A stretch of DNA of 64,000 bases from Labia minor (Eukaryota; Arthropoda; Insecta; Dermaptera; Spongiphoridae), in contig OY720348.1 of the NCBI GenBank assembly GCA_963082975.1, positions 69,465,719-69,529,718 of the forward strand. The letters run 5' to 3'. Each line of letters opens with the position of its first letter. The first letter of the stretch is position 1. Below are positions 30,680-42,429 of this stretch, one piece after another. The position numbers and the translations under genes were made by a program. The notes under the pieces were generated by a model, which was not told the origin of the DNA, ran no database searches, and worked only from the letters and a program-made list of their open reading frames with translations.

Positions 30680-31460
30680 AATAAAGATATCAGATTTCGT
30701 AAAAAATCACTAAATATGAAATTCGTTTTTAATTTATTTTAATTATGAATTTAATTAACACTTAATAAGAAAGGTTGAAAATATATCATAGTAAAAGTTG
30801 ATTCATTGCATTATAATTATATTTTATTAATTATTTTTGAAGAAATCTAAGTGTTACACTTTTTTTGGCCGGCAGTGCACTTTGCATTACTTTGGGAGTT
30901 CAGGGACCAGAGCCCCCCCCCCTCTTAGTGCGAATAGCACCGAATGATTTAGTTCACAAATGATAAATCTATTTTGAAAGAAAATACTTTCTTTTATTTA
31001 TTTATTTTTTACAATCTTTATTTCGAGAGACTCATCTCATCTTTCTTAAATAAACATTCTATAATGATAAGACTTTAAAACTTGACATCGTTTACATTAT
31101 TCCTTCAAGATGGCATTCTGTCCCCCCCCCCCTCCCACCCTCCGTCTAGTCTTTTTGTCTTTTTTTTACCACTCTTGTTTTACTCTTGCCGTCACTTAAA
31201 GATATTAGTATACGTACTTTGTTTATTTTAATGTTTTAATATTTTTTTTTTTATAATTGAAAATAATAAATCGATATTTTTTTTTTACAATACGATCACT
31301 GCAAGTTGAAGGGGTGGTCAAGAAATATTAATTTTATAATAAATTAATTTTAACATACTTAATCTTAATAATAATTTTATATTTTATAAACATATCAGTC
31401 AATAGGTAGAAATTTTAAACATTTTAATTAAAATTCCATGAATAACCATATATAATATAT
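30680..31460. other. AT-rich spacer with C-runs
   Basis: Homopolymer C tracts at 30911-30922 and 31121-31132. No gene seen. Confidence 0.5.
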
Positions 31461-31465
31461 ATGTA

Positions 31466-31608
31466 GGGTGACCACATTTTACCTTTTTTTTAGAAGCAAA
31501 TTGAAAAAAAAGTACGATATGTTTAAAAAATGGGACAACAGGCTGTCCCAAAGACTTTTCGGGACACCGAGACAGAGCACCTAAAAACGGGACGTTTGGT
31601 CACCTTAT
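31466..31608. mobile_element. short MITE with TAGGGTGACCA-type ends
   Basis: Left TAGGGTGACCACATTTTACC, right (inward) TAAGGTGACCAAACGTCCCG. An internal inverted pair surrounds gggacaacaggctgtccc. A TA at each end suggests a TA duplication. A related element may lie near 59205-59430 (gcgaccatacg / tggtcacgtta). Confidence 0.6.
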
Positions 31609-31625
31609 ATTTATGGAATTTAATA

Positions 31626-32063
31626 GGTTGTTCAATAAGTTCGCGGAACGGAAATAAAGAAACTGATTTTTTGTAAAAATGACTGTATTTTTCAGTGTAG
31701 TTTCCCTCAACTTCAATATACTTATTCCAACGGTCTTCTAATTTATGGTTCCCTTGACTGTAGTGGTTTTCCGGCAACTGTGTGTGTGTGCAAAATATCC
31801 CTCCATGACAGCAATTACCTCTTCGTTTGAAGAAAATCGTTTTCCACGGAGATGTTGTTTGTGGTGTGGGAAGAGCTAGAAGTCGGAGGCAGCTAAATCT
31901 GGCGAATAGGCTGGATTTAAAATATTGCTCACTGTGCCCAATGAAATGCCTAAAGCCTCTGTTAAATCTCTTTTAGTCAATCGACGGTCTTCCAATACCA
32001 TATCTTGTATTTTTCCGATGATATTGACGAATAGATGGCTCTCCGCGAACTTATTGAACAACT
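31626..32063 (-). mobile_element. internally deleted mariner, 438 bp
   Basis: TIRs GGTTGTTCAATAAGTTCGCG (left) and AGTTGTTCAATAAGTTCGCG (right, inward), with TA at both boundaries (31624-31625, 32064-32065). On the minus strand a helix-turn-helix segment (VLEDRRLTKRDLTEALGISL, then GTVSNIL) is fused directly to NPAYSPDLAASDF, the region near the last catalytic Asp. Most of the catalytic core is therefore deleted. The C-terminal part after the fusion is frameshifted. Confidence 0.9.
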
Positions 32064-32206
32064 TAGTAATCCTAATCATATATTTGTATCTTCAACGTTC
32101 GTTCATTGAATGTATTTAAAGTCATACGGACACATGAATCCCCGAATTCTCTTTCCTGCATGCGTTCTAGGAAAAGTTTCTACCCTTACATTATCAATCT
32201 AAAAAA

Positions 32207-33290
32207 TTTGGAGTGTCTCCATTCGACTATCTCGCAAATTTGAATTGGATTAATTAACATATATTAAATTTAAATTAAATTTAATTAATTATAAATTAAA
32301 ATTAATAAATAATATTTATTAAAACAGCGCGTGTTTGGCTCTTTGTTGATGGCACCACGTCACGTGCTGGCGCGTGATGTCAGTCATGTGTTAAAAAATT
32401 AATTCCGGTACTTTCAGCGATTCAATCAAGCTGATATTCTATATATAGCAGTTTTATACAATTTTTAATCATGTGAAAAAATATCAAACTTATATCTTTA
32501 TTTTTAAGGTCACTTTAGAGGAAAAAAATGAAAACGTGGTATGTAATGACCCTCTTCCGGATGAGCTACATTTCTCAAAAGTTGATTGATTGAAAACTAC
32601 AAATTTTGAATAATGCCCGTGTACCAAATTTCATTATTCTAGCTCAAACTGTTTTTGCGTAATCTTTTCAACTTACATACAAACACACACAGACATTTTT
32701 CTCAACCTTAGTGATAATGACTCAGAAACCTTCAAAACATAAAAAACATCAAAATCTTGACATCGAAAATTTTAATGATCGCAATACTATCTATGGCGAG
32801 ATAGTAAAAAGTTTTGGTTGTTTATGTGTATATAATATAACTCAAAAACAAAAAGATATTTGATACTGAAATTTTCTTATTTAATATTCTTATAAAATAC
32901 ATGAGATGATAATGCCACTTGTTAGTTAAAATCTGCTGACCTTACATTATTGATTTTACACTTTTTTTAAATAACTAATTATTTCTATTGATAATTAAGT
33001 AATAATTATAAATCATTTTTATAAATTGGATTGTTTTTTATTATCATATTCTTAAAATGAAAATAGAAGTATAGAAGATATAGAAAATATATTTCAATAT
33101 ACATTAGAAAATATTCTGTTCTATTATAGTTGACATGATTGATCGGATGTTCATTTCTCTACATTTCCTTAATTTATGTATTTATTTCTAAATTCCTTTA
33201 ATTTATTCCTTTTTTTTTTCTTTTTTCATCATCTTCGACCCAGAAATTGTAAATTTATTCGGAAAAACAAGACTGATTATAGAAGCTGTC
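32207..33290 (+). repeat. 1.08-kb block, inverted copy at 47731-48807
   Basis: Homology runs from ggagtgtctccattcgac to agactgattatagaagc and is nearly identical in reverse complement at 47731-48807. It includes the microsatellite-bearing element (next entry) and about 480 bp of AT-rich flank with catgagatgataatgccact and ttgacatgattgatcggatg. Confidence 0.88.
32226..32805 (+). mobile_element. Helentron-like (HINE/DINE-type) non-autonomous element, candidate
   Basis: The 5' block ACTATCTCGC is the exact reverse complement of the 3' block GCGAGATAGT. Near the 3' end a hairpin forms (ACTATCT - atggcg - AGATAGT, from 32785). The centre carries a short CA-rich microsatellite. No coding sequence. 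Copies: 13840-14692, 47428-47735, 48203-48807. Confidence 0.55.
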
Positions 33291-33299
33291 AAATATGAA

Positions 33300-33880
33300 T
33301 GGTAAATTATAATCACACCGTTGTGATTTGTTACAAAAGCAGTTGAAATGATCCGGCGATTTAAAATTTTCGACTCTCCTTGTATTTTGTTGATGTTGTT
33401 TATTAAATGGATATTTTATTCTGACATGCTTAATAATTGTCTCGTCATGAAATGAGCCTCTCGAAATATCACTGAAAATTAATATTCTATTAAGCACAAA
33501 ACGCCTGTTACCTCGACTACTAGCATAACAAAAGGCATATCGTCTTTTTAATAGAATAAATATTTTAATGCCGGCGTGTACGTCTCATTTTGTTAAACAT
33601 AGCAATACATTTTATATTTTACTTAGCACTCAGCACTGTAACGCATGCTCTTTGATTAGTATACCCTGTCGAATATTGAACCCATGCCTTTGCAAATCAA
33701 TCTTAGATGCACAAACAGAATTCACAGGATTTAGTCGATCCAAATAAAATGGAGAGATAATTATTTTCATTTTAATATTCTACTCTAATCAATTGATTAA
33801 CGGTTTATTTATTGATGTTCATTTATTAATTACAGGGTAGTGATTTTCTTTTTGATTAGTGAAAATCTCCTTTTAATGTT
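33300..33880. other. intergenic, no gene seen
   Basis: Mixed-composition, non-repetitive sequence. An 80-codon minus-strand frame here shows no recognisable domain. Confidence 0.4.
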
Positions 33881-33881
33881 T

Positions 33882-34470
33882 CGTACATTTTCACTAAAAA
33901 ACAATTATTTTACTGGTTGTATTATTATATAGGTGTGAGGCATGGTCTATGACCTTAGGAGACGAGAGTAGATTGAGAATAGGATTCTGTGAAGCATTTA
34001 TGGGCCAAAGAAAGAATCTTTTTATTGTTTCGTACATTTTCACTAAAAAACAATTATTTTACCGGTTGTATTATATGGGTGTGAGGCATGGTCTATGACC
34101 TTAGGAGACGAGAGTAGATTGAGAATAGGATTCTGCGAAGCATTTATGGGCCAAAGAAATTTGAGGTCACCGGGGAATGACTGCATAACGAGGAATACTA
34201 TACATCTCCAGATATAGTTAGGATTATAAAATCGAGAAGGCTACAGTGGGCAGGGCACGTGGCTAGAATGGGAGAGGAAAGAATGGCGATAAATATATTG
34301 GTGGGGAGACCGAGTGGAAAACCAAGGACGCGGTAGGTGGATAATGTAGGAAGGAACATGAGAGAGATGGTAGAGGGTAAGGATTGGAGGGTTTGTGGCT
34401 CAGAATAGGGATACTTGGAGAAGTGTTGCTGCGGCCAAGATCTTTCGAGTTCCGTAGAGAGAGATAGCGA
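33882..34470 (+). pseudogene. LINE ORF2 C-terminal relic with internal tandem duplication
   Basis: In order: LYGCEAWSMTLGDESRLRIGFC, EAFMGQRN, (frameshift) SPDIVRIIKSRRLQWAGHVA, RMGEERMAINILVGRPSGKP, then the decayed ...KDWR..AQNR.. region and a FRVP-like end with an agagagatagcgagataga tail. The first about 135 bp (33882-34016) is repeated at about 34028-34160. Confidence 0.85.
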
Positions 34471-34479
34471 GATAGACAT

Positions 34480-34980
34480 TTTTACTAATCTTTACATCCA
34501 TTATTGGTTATATTTTGGATTTAATCGTTCTAATTCTGTCAATTTAGTTTTCAATAAGTATGATGATCTTTTTTTTCAATTACTATTTCTTTTTATATAT
34601 GTATTTGTCTTACAGGTTTGCAGACACTTTACCAGTTAAGTGTCCCCTTTATAGTCACTAAATCAATCGATTCTAGTGGGAGCGACACGCCCCGAACCGA
34701 AGTTTTTGAATAGTATCTCTATTCATTGCATCTTTATTTGTACTCTGTACATTACATAATAAAAAATTGAATTTTCAGTGAAAAATTCCTTTGAGTGTTT
34801 GTATTTTTTGCAATTTATGTATATTAAGAATTTATACGAAGTTATACGAAAATTTACAAATTGAATAAAACAAAAATATATATATATATCTTCCAAAATT
34901 GATTTAATGCATTTTTTTGAATAATAATTATTATATTATATTTATAAATAAATAATTTTTATTAATATGAGATTTTATAA

Positions 34981-35015
<35 letters not shown>

Positions 35016-35150
35016 CTTCATAAAAAAGGTTATTCTATTGTTGTGTTTCAAAAGTCTATCTCGATAAAAAGTCGATGAAAAATCGATTTTAATTTGTCAA
35101 AAGAGCGAACAGACAGACGCCAAGTGAAGTTAAGAAAAACATTATAATAA
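34480..35150. other. AT-rich, no gene; (TA)n at 34983-35012
   Basis: A small GC-richer patch at 34660-34710 (gggagcgacacgccccgaac) is not explained by any repeat I recognise. Confidence 0.4.
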
Positions 35151-35154
35151 CAAG

Positions 35155-35345
35155 AAAGATTATTATGAACACATGGTTCTAATGGGTGTAGAAAGACAAC
35201 AAAAAGTTTGTTTGTACATAAATCAATTGAAAAACGACTGATTGGTAGAGTAAGTACTTAATATGCTGACAATATTAGCTAAAGATAATAGAATTTAGAG
35301 AGAATACCAGTGGATGGAGGTGGCTTTAAAGGAGGTACTGCAAAC
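35155..35345 (+). pseudogene. LINE C-terminal relic
   Basis: A decayed HMVLMGVERQQKVCLYI..KRLIGRVST and the xxWMEVAL region are still legible. Many stops. Confidence 0.5.
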
Positions 35346-35724
35346 AAGATCGTATTTGAATTCAAGAATTTGATATACATTAGATCGATAGATAAGTAAA
35401 TGTTAATCAATAGGTAGGGTTAATCTAAAAATAGAAATAATCTTCATTTCGAAAGAATTAATTAATTCAACGTATTCTGAAAAGTTAGAAAAAAAAATAT
35501 TTCAAATCTAATTGTATTTTTAATTAATGTATATAATATATTCATCTATATAAAAAAATATATATTTAATATTTAATTTAATATATATATATATATATGT
35601 AAAAATCAATTTTGTAAAGAATTTATTTTTGACCCTAAAACCGAAAAGGGTGGAACACAAATAAATAAATAAATATTTTTAATATTTTTTTAAACGAATT
35701 TTAAAGATATTTCAATGTGAATAT

Positions 35725-35976
35725 CAGGGCCGTTTCGACCAGGGGGTGCGGGGCACCAGGGGGGCAAGCCTAGGGGGGGCGGCACTAGCAACCTTAAAAG
35801 TACTTATTCATTTTATGTTTTTTTTTGTTTTTTTAATTTTTTTTCAATATGGTTCTAAAAAAAAATTAAATTAACTTAAATTTTATTTGTAAACAATTTT
35901 GGGGGAAGGGGTTGGGTTAGGGAAGTGGCGGCAAAATTATTCTCCCACCCGGGCGGCATATACCCTAGGCACCCTG
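35725..35976. mobile_element. hAT-type MITE, 252 bp
   Basis: Exact 8-bp duplications GTGAATAT at 35717-35724 and 35977-35984. Ends begin CAGGGCCGTTTCG and (inward) CAGGGTGCCTAGGG. GC-rich termini (aggggggcggcactagcaac) and an AT-rich middle. The 5-bp perfect TIR is short for hAT, but the duplication supports the boundaries. Confidence 0.75.
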
Positions 35977-36177
35977 GTGAATATATATATATATATGATA
36001 TGTTTTAATTATTATATGCATAGTAAACACAACATCTTTACATAAAAACAATTGAGTATTTTTCTGTTATTTATTTAATGTTTTTATAATGTTGTTAATG
36101 GATTAAAAAAAAAATCTTGAAAAATTAAATATTTACTTTTTTTTTAAAAAAAAAAAAAGAAAAATAGTAAATATTAA

Positions 36178-36178
36178 A

Positions 36179-36224
<46 letters not shown>

Positions 36225-36225
36225 G
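36178..36225. repeat. (TC)n(TA)n compound microsatellite
   Basis: A run of TC followed by TA dinucleotides. Confidence 0.9.
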
Positions 36226-36934
36226 TTAGTATAAATGTCGAATTAATGAGAAATTTTCATCCAATAATCAATTATATATGCCTACATTGAATATATATAT
36301 ATATATAAAATTCGAATTTGGTTGAAAATTTCTGTTTCCGCAATTTTGGTTGTTTATTCTTTCGCTCATTGAACGAATGCTCGAACATCTATAAACTGAT
36401 TTTCGAATAAATGGATTTATGATTCAACAGAGCCTGTCGTCATCGAATATATTTGGCAAAATATTAATAATATAAATCTATGATAACTTTACTTTTGTTT
36501 ACATTAAAATACAGATATATATGTATATATATATATAATATTCTTTTTTTTTACCAAGTTTCATTTTTGTTTCTGTTTTAATGGATAGCTTTAGAGGTAT
36601 GAAAAATTTACCATATAAATCATACGTGCAGGAGCTTGTAGAATGAAAGCTTTTTATCATTGTCAAAGGCACGATGACACCGAAGTGCATTAATGACTCA
36701 TCGAAACCAGTGAAGGCAAATAAAAGGGGGTGAGCGACGTTATGTTGAGGAAAGCACCAAGATATATTGGTCCACCCACACCATGCTATACTTTATTATT
36801 AATTCAATGATATATCTCCGTACTATTTATTAAAATTTTAATTGATTTTGAGTTTTCATCAGTATGTTTTTTTTTCAATAATTTATTGATATTTATTTCT
36901 ATTCCAGATCATTGGATCAATACAACTTATACAA

Positions 36935-37139
36935 CAGTGATTCTCAACCTTTTTTTTGTTTTTTTTTACCGCGGCACACTTTTAACGGTCTAAAAATTTG
37001 GCGGCACTCAAAGAAAAAGACAAGTGTAAAAGTCTGATCCCATTATGAAAAAATTGAAAAAAAGTCGGAAATGTTTAAGAGCCTCTTTACATTTGGAAAA
37101 TTTTATAATCTGCCGTGGCACAGTGGTTAAGAATCACTG
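36935..37139. mobile_element. hAT MITE, 205 bp
   Basis: Termini CAGTGATTCTCAACC and (inward) CAGTGATTCTTAACCACTG. Flanks ttatacaa / ttaaagaa match 6 of 8. The reverse-oriented relative of 29231-29494 (shared ccgcggcacacttttaacgg block). Confidence 0.8.
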
Positions 37140-37414
37140 TTAAAGAATATATAAATTTAAACTTTACATGGATAGTCCTAGGATTTAGGACGATTTTATG
37201 TATTGAAAAATTTAAACAAAACAATGTTTACAATTTGGTCTATAGTCTGATTGCTTGTCAAGCTTATGGATCCAGATTCAAATCGAATATCAAGCAAAGG
37301 AATTTTTCTCTTGCTGAGTTCTATGGGAATGTGGTACACCCAGGTTACATGATCATATAAAATAAGATCTTGCTGCTCCCGATCAAGAAAATTAAAATAA
37401 AATTTGAGAAGTAT

Positions 37415-37492
37415 AGTTGTACTGAACAAACAACACCTCTACCCGCTTGATAAACGCTGTCCTTTGATGGGATGTCCAAAAGTCAGATTTTT
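37415..37492 (+). mobile_element. SINE-1 fragment
   Basis: Carries gttgtactgaac, caacacctct-acccgcttga and ctgtcctttgatgggatgtc, the 3' part of the SINE-1 body. Confidence 0.55.
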
Positions 37493-37689
37493 TTGTTGTT
37501 TTTAAGTGAACAAATAAATATTTCTTTATATATGTATGAATACATATGAATATGAAAATGAATATATACATGAATACAGTCATATATCAAATATACTCCA
37601 AATTCTCGTCATTTTCAAATTTCAACTAATGAAAAAGGTATTTGATAATTGAAATAAAATTGCTAAATGTTCATAGAAACGTTGGACTG

Positions 37690-37797
37690 ACAATATAAAA
37701 GGAAATAATGAGGAAATAATTAAAAAAAAGGAATTAAAGGACAGAGACAGTTGGAGGAATGTTGTTGCTTCAGCTAAGAACTTTAGAGATCATTAAT
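37690..37797 (+). pseudogene. LINE C-terminal end
   Basis: RWTDNIKGNNEEI..., then ELKDRDSWRNVVASAKNFRD and stop. A legible but internally deleted end of LINE ORF2. Confidence 0.7.
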
Positions 37798-38289
37798 GCG
37801 TACACTTCGAATTCCTATTCCTATTATATAGACCCATTATGTTTATTAAAATTAAAATAAAAAATAAATTCTTATAAAAGAAAGTGGATTCAATGACTGA
37901 GTAGAGGTTTCCATGAATGAATTGTAATTCCATTTAAAATCATATCCATTCATATCAAGTTTTTTTTGTTTTATCTTTCATTTTTCTTTTATTTAAAAGG
38001 AAGTCAAAATAACAGAAAAAAATTAAAATTTCAGAAATACGATACGGCTCGCAAACCACCAACACTTATCGCAGTTGTAACAACCACGATCAAACAATTA
38101 TGCTTTTAAATGCCGCTCTTTTAATCTCCCCACTGAATGTTTTAAAACTCAAACCGTAAACAAGATAATACTCGGGAATTGAAGGTATCTGGATTTAACA
38201 AAATACGTCTGATTTTTTGAAAATAGCATACGGCTGCTTTCTTGAATGTTGCATTGCTATATTCATACATTTTTTAAGTATAAATTGAA

Positions 38290-39125
38290 AAGAAAAAAGA
38301 GCTGTGGCCAGGCTCAGAACCGTCCGACGATTTGAAATCAATTAATTTCCAAACAACATTATAAAAGATATATATATATATATATATAAAATATCAAAAA
38401 AAAAAAATATTTTGAAAACTTGAATTCAAATGACTAAATTATATTATCTTGATTGTTATTTTTAGTTTAATTACTCAATTATTATTATTATTACAGCTAT
38501 ATTTTAATATTAATATATTGAGACAATGAATATAAAATTAATACTTTGAAAACTACCACTTCCGGTTTCTGGATATACACCAAAAGTTGATGAATTCATG
38601 GTAATGATGCATTATAGCAAATTTTATCAAAATCCGTTGAGTCGTTCAAGTTGTACACGTCTATACGGGCAGACAGACATCATGCTATCATATATATATA
38701 TATATATATAAAGTATAAAAAAAAATATTTTTAAAATTTGAATTAGAACTAAATTATATTATATTGGTTTTTATTTTTAGTTTAATTACTCAATAATTAA
38801 TTACTACTATATTTTAAGTGAAATATTTTGGGACAATGAATATAAAATTAATAGTTTGTAAACTCCCACTTCCGGTTTCCTGATATACACCAAAAGTTGA
38901 TGAATTCATGGTAATGATGCATTAAGTAAATATAGCAAATTTTATCAAAATCCGTTGAGTCGTTCAAGTTGTACACGTCTATACAGACAGACAGACATCA
39001 TGCTAAAAATATTTTTTTCTGTTATCAAAGTGCATGAATCGTGGAGATATATATATGTAAAAATCTCCACATGTGAAATTTGGTATGAAAACAATACCTT
39101 CCCTTCCTATCATTGGTCGTTAAAA
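38290..39125 (+). repeat. dispersed repeat family 2, tandem pair
   Basis: Two units (about 38400-38690 and 38725-39000) share ccggtttctggatatacacc, agttgatgaattcatggtaa and ccgttgagtcgttcaagttg, each followed by a gacagacagacatcatgcta block. The second continues to the catgaatcgtggagatatat and ccttcccttcctatcattgg end. The reverse-oriented relative is 51755-52280. Confidence 0.75.
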
Positions 39126-39129
39126 ACAG

Positions 39130-39780
39130 AAATCGATTTTTCAATTTTTCTGAAATTAAATTCAAAACTATCCTTGAAAAATTCTTGTGCAATTTTTAAG
39201 GTTCTTCAAATATAACCTATTAATTTTGTAATTTTAGTTACAATTTATCCTTTCTAAAGTTAAGAGAGATGGGTAGAGGGTAATTTTTCCCGGATTATTT
39301 TCGTTTCCGGGAAATTTTAAAAAATACAAAATTTGGGGTGGAAATTGTAAAAGTTTTATTAAAAAGTGAAATAAATGTTGTTTTTGCAAAAAAATAAATA
39401 AAATAAAATAAATTTAATTCAAAAATAAAAAAAAATACAGTAAGATATAATATATAATAATCACATAATGTATAATAAACATAATTATTTTCTTTTACTT
39501 GTTTAGAAAATAACATTTTAGAAACAGGAGGCAATCAAGGGAAATGTCGCCTAAAACAGAGATCCTTCATATTAGAGGAGTAACGATTAGTTATTCTTTT
39601 TTCTTTTTTTTCTTTCATTGTGTATTTTTTGTATTTTTTGTTGTATTTTGTTTTTCTTATTTTTTTTTCTTTACTGTATATATCTAAAAAGATTGAAAAC
39701 TGAAACTCTGAGTCTGTGATTATGGGTGCCTTCAATTAAAGACATTTATAATCGTTGATTACAGAGTGTTAATGTAAATA
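39130..39780. other. AT-rich, no gene seen
   Basis: Poly(A/T)-rich. Minus-strand frames here are low-complexity. Confidence 0.5.
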
Positions 39781-39819
39781 TGTTTTTTTTTTGTTTGCAT
39801 TTTGGATGTTTTTGCTATT

Positions 39820-40015
39820 TAAATTAAAACTGATAGTGAAGTCTGTGATTTGGATGATTTTGCTATTTTTTTTTTGTCACCATCCAAAAAGGAAGACTGA
39901 AATAACATACAGAATGATTGTATATATATTTCTTGAATAAATAAATCATAATATTTATTTATTTATGAAAAAATATAATTGTCTTTACCTTACTCGCTCT
40001 CAACGACAGCTTATT
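39820..40015 (-). repeat. inverted partner of 4849-5040
   Basis: The reverse complement matches the earlier copy. A second partial atccaaaatgcaaac-type block at 39797-39815 suggests a local duplication. Confidence 0.7.
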
Positions 40016-40544
40016 TATATTAATTTTCAAATTTACTTATTCTTAATAATCATCTATACCTACTGGCATAGACTGGTATAGACTTAAGGTACCTTAATCC
40101 ATTTTGTATAAATTTTGTTTAAATTTTCTTTTTTTATCTCGTATTAAATCATCTTTTGATAGCTCCTTACTTTTCTATTTTTATTAATTCTATTTAAACC
40201 CATTTATGAAAATATCAAAACAATATTCCAAAAAAACCTAATATATATGATATATCTATCATCTTGATATTATACTATAATTCATATTTTATTTTCCAAT
40301 AGTTTCTTTTAAAATTTTTATTTGTTTATTTTTTTTCTAAATTCCTTATATTAGAAAATTCAAATATATAAATTTATTTTAAAATTTTTGCATGCTTATT
40401 AAAAATGTTTATGGAAATATTAGATGCAGAATTAATACGATTAATAATTAATAATAGAGTATACTATTTAAATATTTCAAGTTTAAATTGGGTGGCTTGT
40501 ATTGCAGGTTGCCTAAATGCCAGGGGCTCCTAGTCGAGTGAACG

Positions 40545-40556
40545 AACGCTCACTCA
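40545..40556 (+). promoter_or_regulatory. candidate initiator (TCAGTC repeats)
   Basis: The local sequence actcagtcagtcagtcg contains three overlapping matches to the arthropod Inr consensus (TCAGT), in a GC-rich island about 35-45 bp upstream of a candidate start codon. No TATA box is evident. Position alone is the evidence. Confidence 0.35.
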
Positions 40557-40588
40557 GTCAGTCAGTCGATTTCGTTGTGTGAGTGCGT

Positions 40589-40648
40589 ATGCCAACTCAA
40601 ACCAGGCGGGCGGCGATGACGCTCTTCTCTCTCTACTATAGCAAAAAC
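40589..40648 (+). CDS. candidate first coding exon of a host gene
   Basis: ATG at 40589 is followed by 20 open codons (MPTQTRRAAMTLFSLYYSKN) and then a strong splice donor, AAC|GTAAGT, leaving phase 0. A second in-frame ATG is at 40616. It sits in a GC-rich island (about 40490-40650) within very AT-rich DNA, with initiator-like motifs upstream and no repeat similarity elsewhere in the window. The sequence after the donor is AT-rich and long, as for a first intron. I do not recognise the protein. It could instead be a 5' UTR exon. Confidence 0.35.
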
Positions 40649-40649
40649 G

Positions 40650-42090
40650 TAAGTGTATTTTCTATTGAAATTATCATAATTCACCAATATAAAGCGATCA
40701 ATTAACATCACCTCTACCATCATTGTAATAAAGTCTCAAATGATTTACTGATTTTTTTTAATAATTATTTTAATAGAAAAATATCATATTTGTTTTTTAT
40801 TTCATATTCATATTATGAATGATATTTTATTAATATATATATATATATATTTAACGTGATGTATCTGCACATTACTCAAAATTTAATTTAAAATTATTTA
40901 CACATTTTATTACAATTTGAAAATGTATATATCTTCTTTTCTCTTCTAATTAATCTCTTTCATTTTTCTCAATGCATTTAATATAATAGGATATATTATA
41001 TCGTACCCTATATATATATATTTCTATTTATTATTATTATTCTATTTTTTAATATTTTCTATTCAATATGAGTTGATTTTTTTAATATATATTTGGATAT
41101 TATTATTCATTTAAGTAAATATAATTTTTTTATTTTCTATTTGAAGTGGCATTTATTCTAGAGACACCCAAACGGCAGGGTTAATTTATTTTCTCTTTTT
41201 CTTTTATCTTGTAATTTACTGTTTAGTTTATCTAAAAAAAAATGATAAATTCTGATAAATATTTATTCTTTCAATATCAATTATTTTCTGAGAATTCTAC
41301 ATGATTATCAAAATCAAAAATCAATTGAAATTTAAATAGAAATCATTTTAACATTCTCTTTTAATTATAGATAATAGAAAAAAGGTCAGTTTTTAATACT
41401 TTCATTTATTAAACAAGAATTTTATTATGTGTCTTTGAAATATATCTAAATATTATTATTTCATTAAAAGTTATAATAACGAAAAATTAATATGTGATTC
41501 ATTGATTAACAACAGTTTCAAGGTATTTTTAATCTGCATTAAAAAAAATACAACTGATTATAAAGGCAGATATTTTATTAGAATGAATTAATTATAAATT
41601 TATAATTTATAAATAATTTTAAAGCTCGGAAGCTTCTATTAGCTAAACAGCGTAGGCGTTATATATTATATTTTACTCGTATTCTATATTCTATTGTATA
41701 TATCTCGAGACAACTCCCAATATATTTACTTGTTTTTCTTATTTTGATTTCAAGCAAGAGCTATTGAACTAATATATATATTTTCATCTTATCTTTTTTA
41801 TAATTACACACAAAAAACATCTGATCAGTTAATTTATAAAATATTTCAGTTAAATAGAATTTCTATGCTGTATTTAAATTTGAATATAAGAAATAGAAAA
41901 ATTCGTAATTCTAAAATGTTATACCATTATGTATTGCTAAATATACATTTATGTAATATTTCAAGTGTTTTATTTGTTATTTTTCAATTATTATTTGTAA
42001 GTATTTTGAATTTCTATTTATACACAGAAAATTATATATTATTTTTTTACAACAGGCAAAATAATTGTTTTATATATTTTAATTTTGATT
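40650..42090. other. AT-rich, possible intron, no gene seen
   Basis: Microsatellites and T-rich tracts only. A 77-codon plus frame at 41865-42098 is Asn/Ile/Phe/Tyr-rich low complexity and not believed. Confidence 0.4.
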
Positions 42091-42093
42091 CCT

Positions 42094-42420
42094 TTTGATA
42101 ATAATTTTGATGAGATAAGTCTCTTTACTGCATGATAACAGACGTTTCCCGATTGTAACCTCGCTTTAAACTCATCTCGAATATTATTATCCTTCGTGAT
42201 TACATTCAATTTTTCTACATATTCAAATTCTACATTTTATATATTATGATTTTGTATGTTAATACTCTTCCTCTCTGTTACTAAATATTTTTTCTTATCA
42301 CTATTAATTTACAACCTCCATTAATTTTTCCTCGCAATCTGTAATTGCAATTGCCGAATCTCCTATTATATTTAAGTCGTCTGGATAACCTAATATTTTA
42401 TAATTGATTTCCGCATCTTA
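42094..42420 (-). pseudogene. LINE RT relic, degenerate copy of 15-480
   Basis: Reads on the minus strand like the fragment at the left edge (cgtttcccgattgtaacctc; tcctctctgttactaaatac; gcaattgccgaatctcctat), with several deletions and frameshifts. Confidence 0.75.
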
Positions 42421-42429
42421 CTCTTACGT

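Noticed and set aside
30395-30742. 115-codon plus frame
   Set aside because: Lies across an hAT MITE with an 8-bp target duplication; Phe/Leu low-complexity composition.
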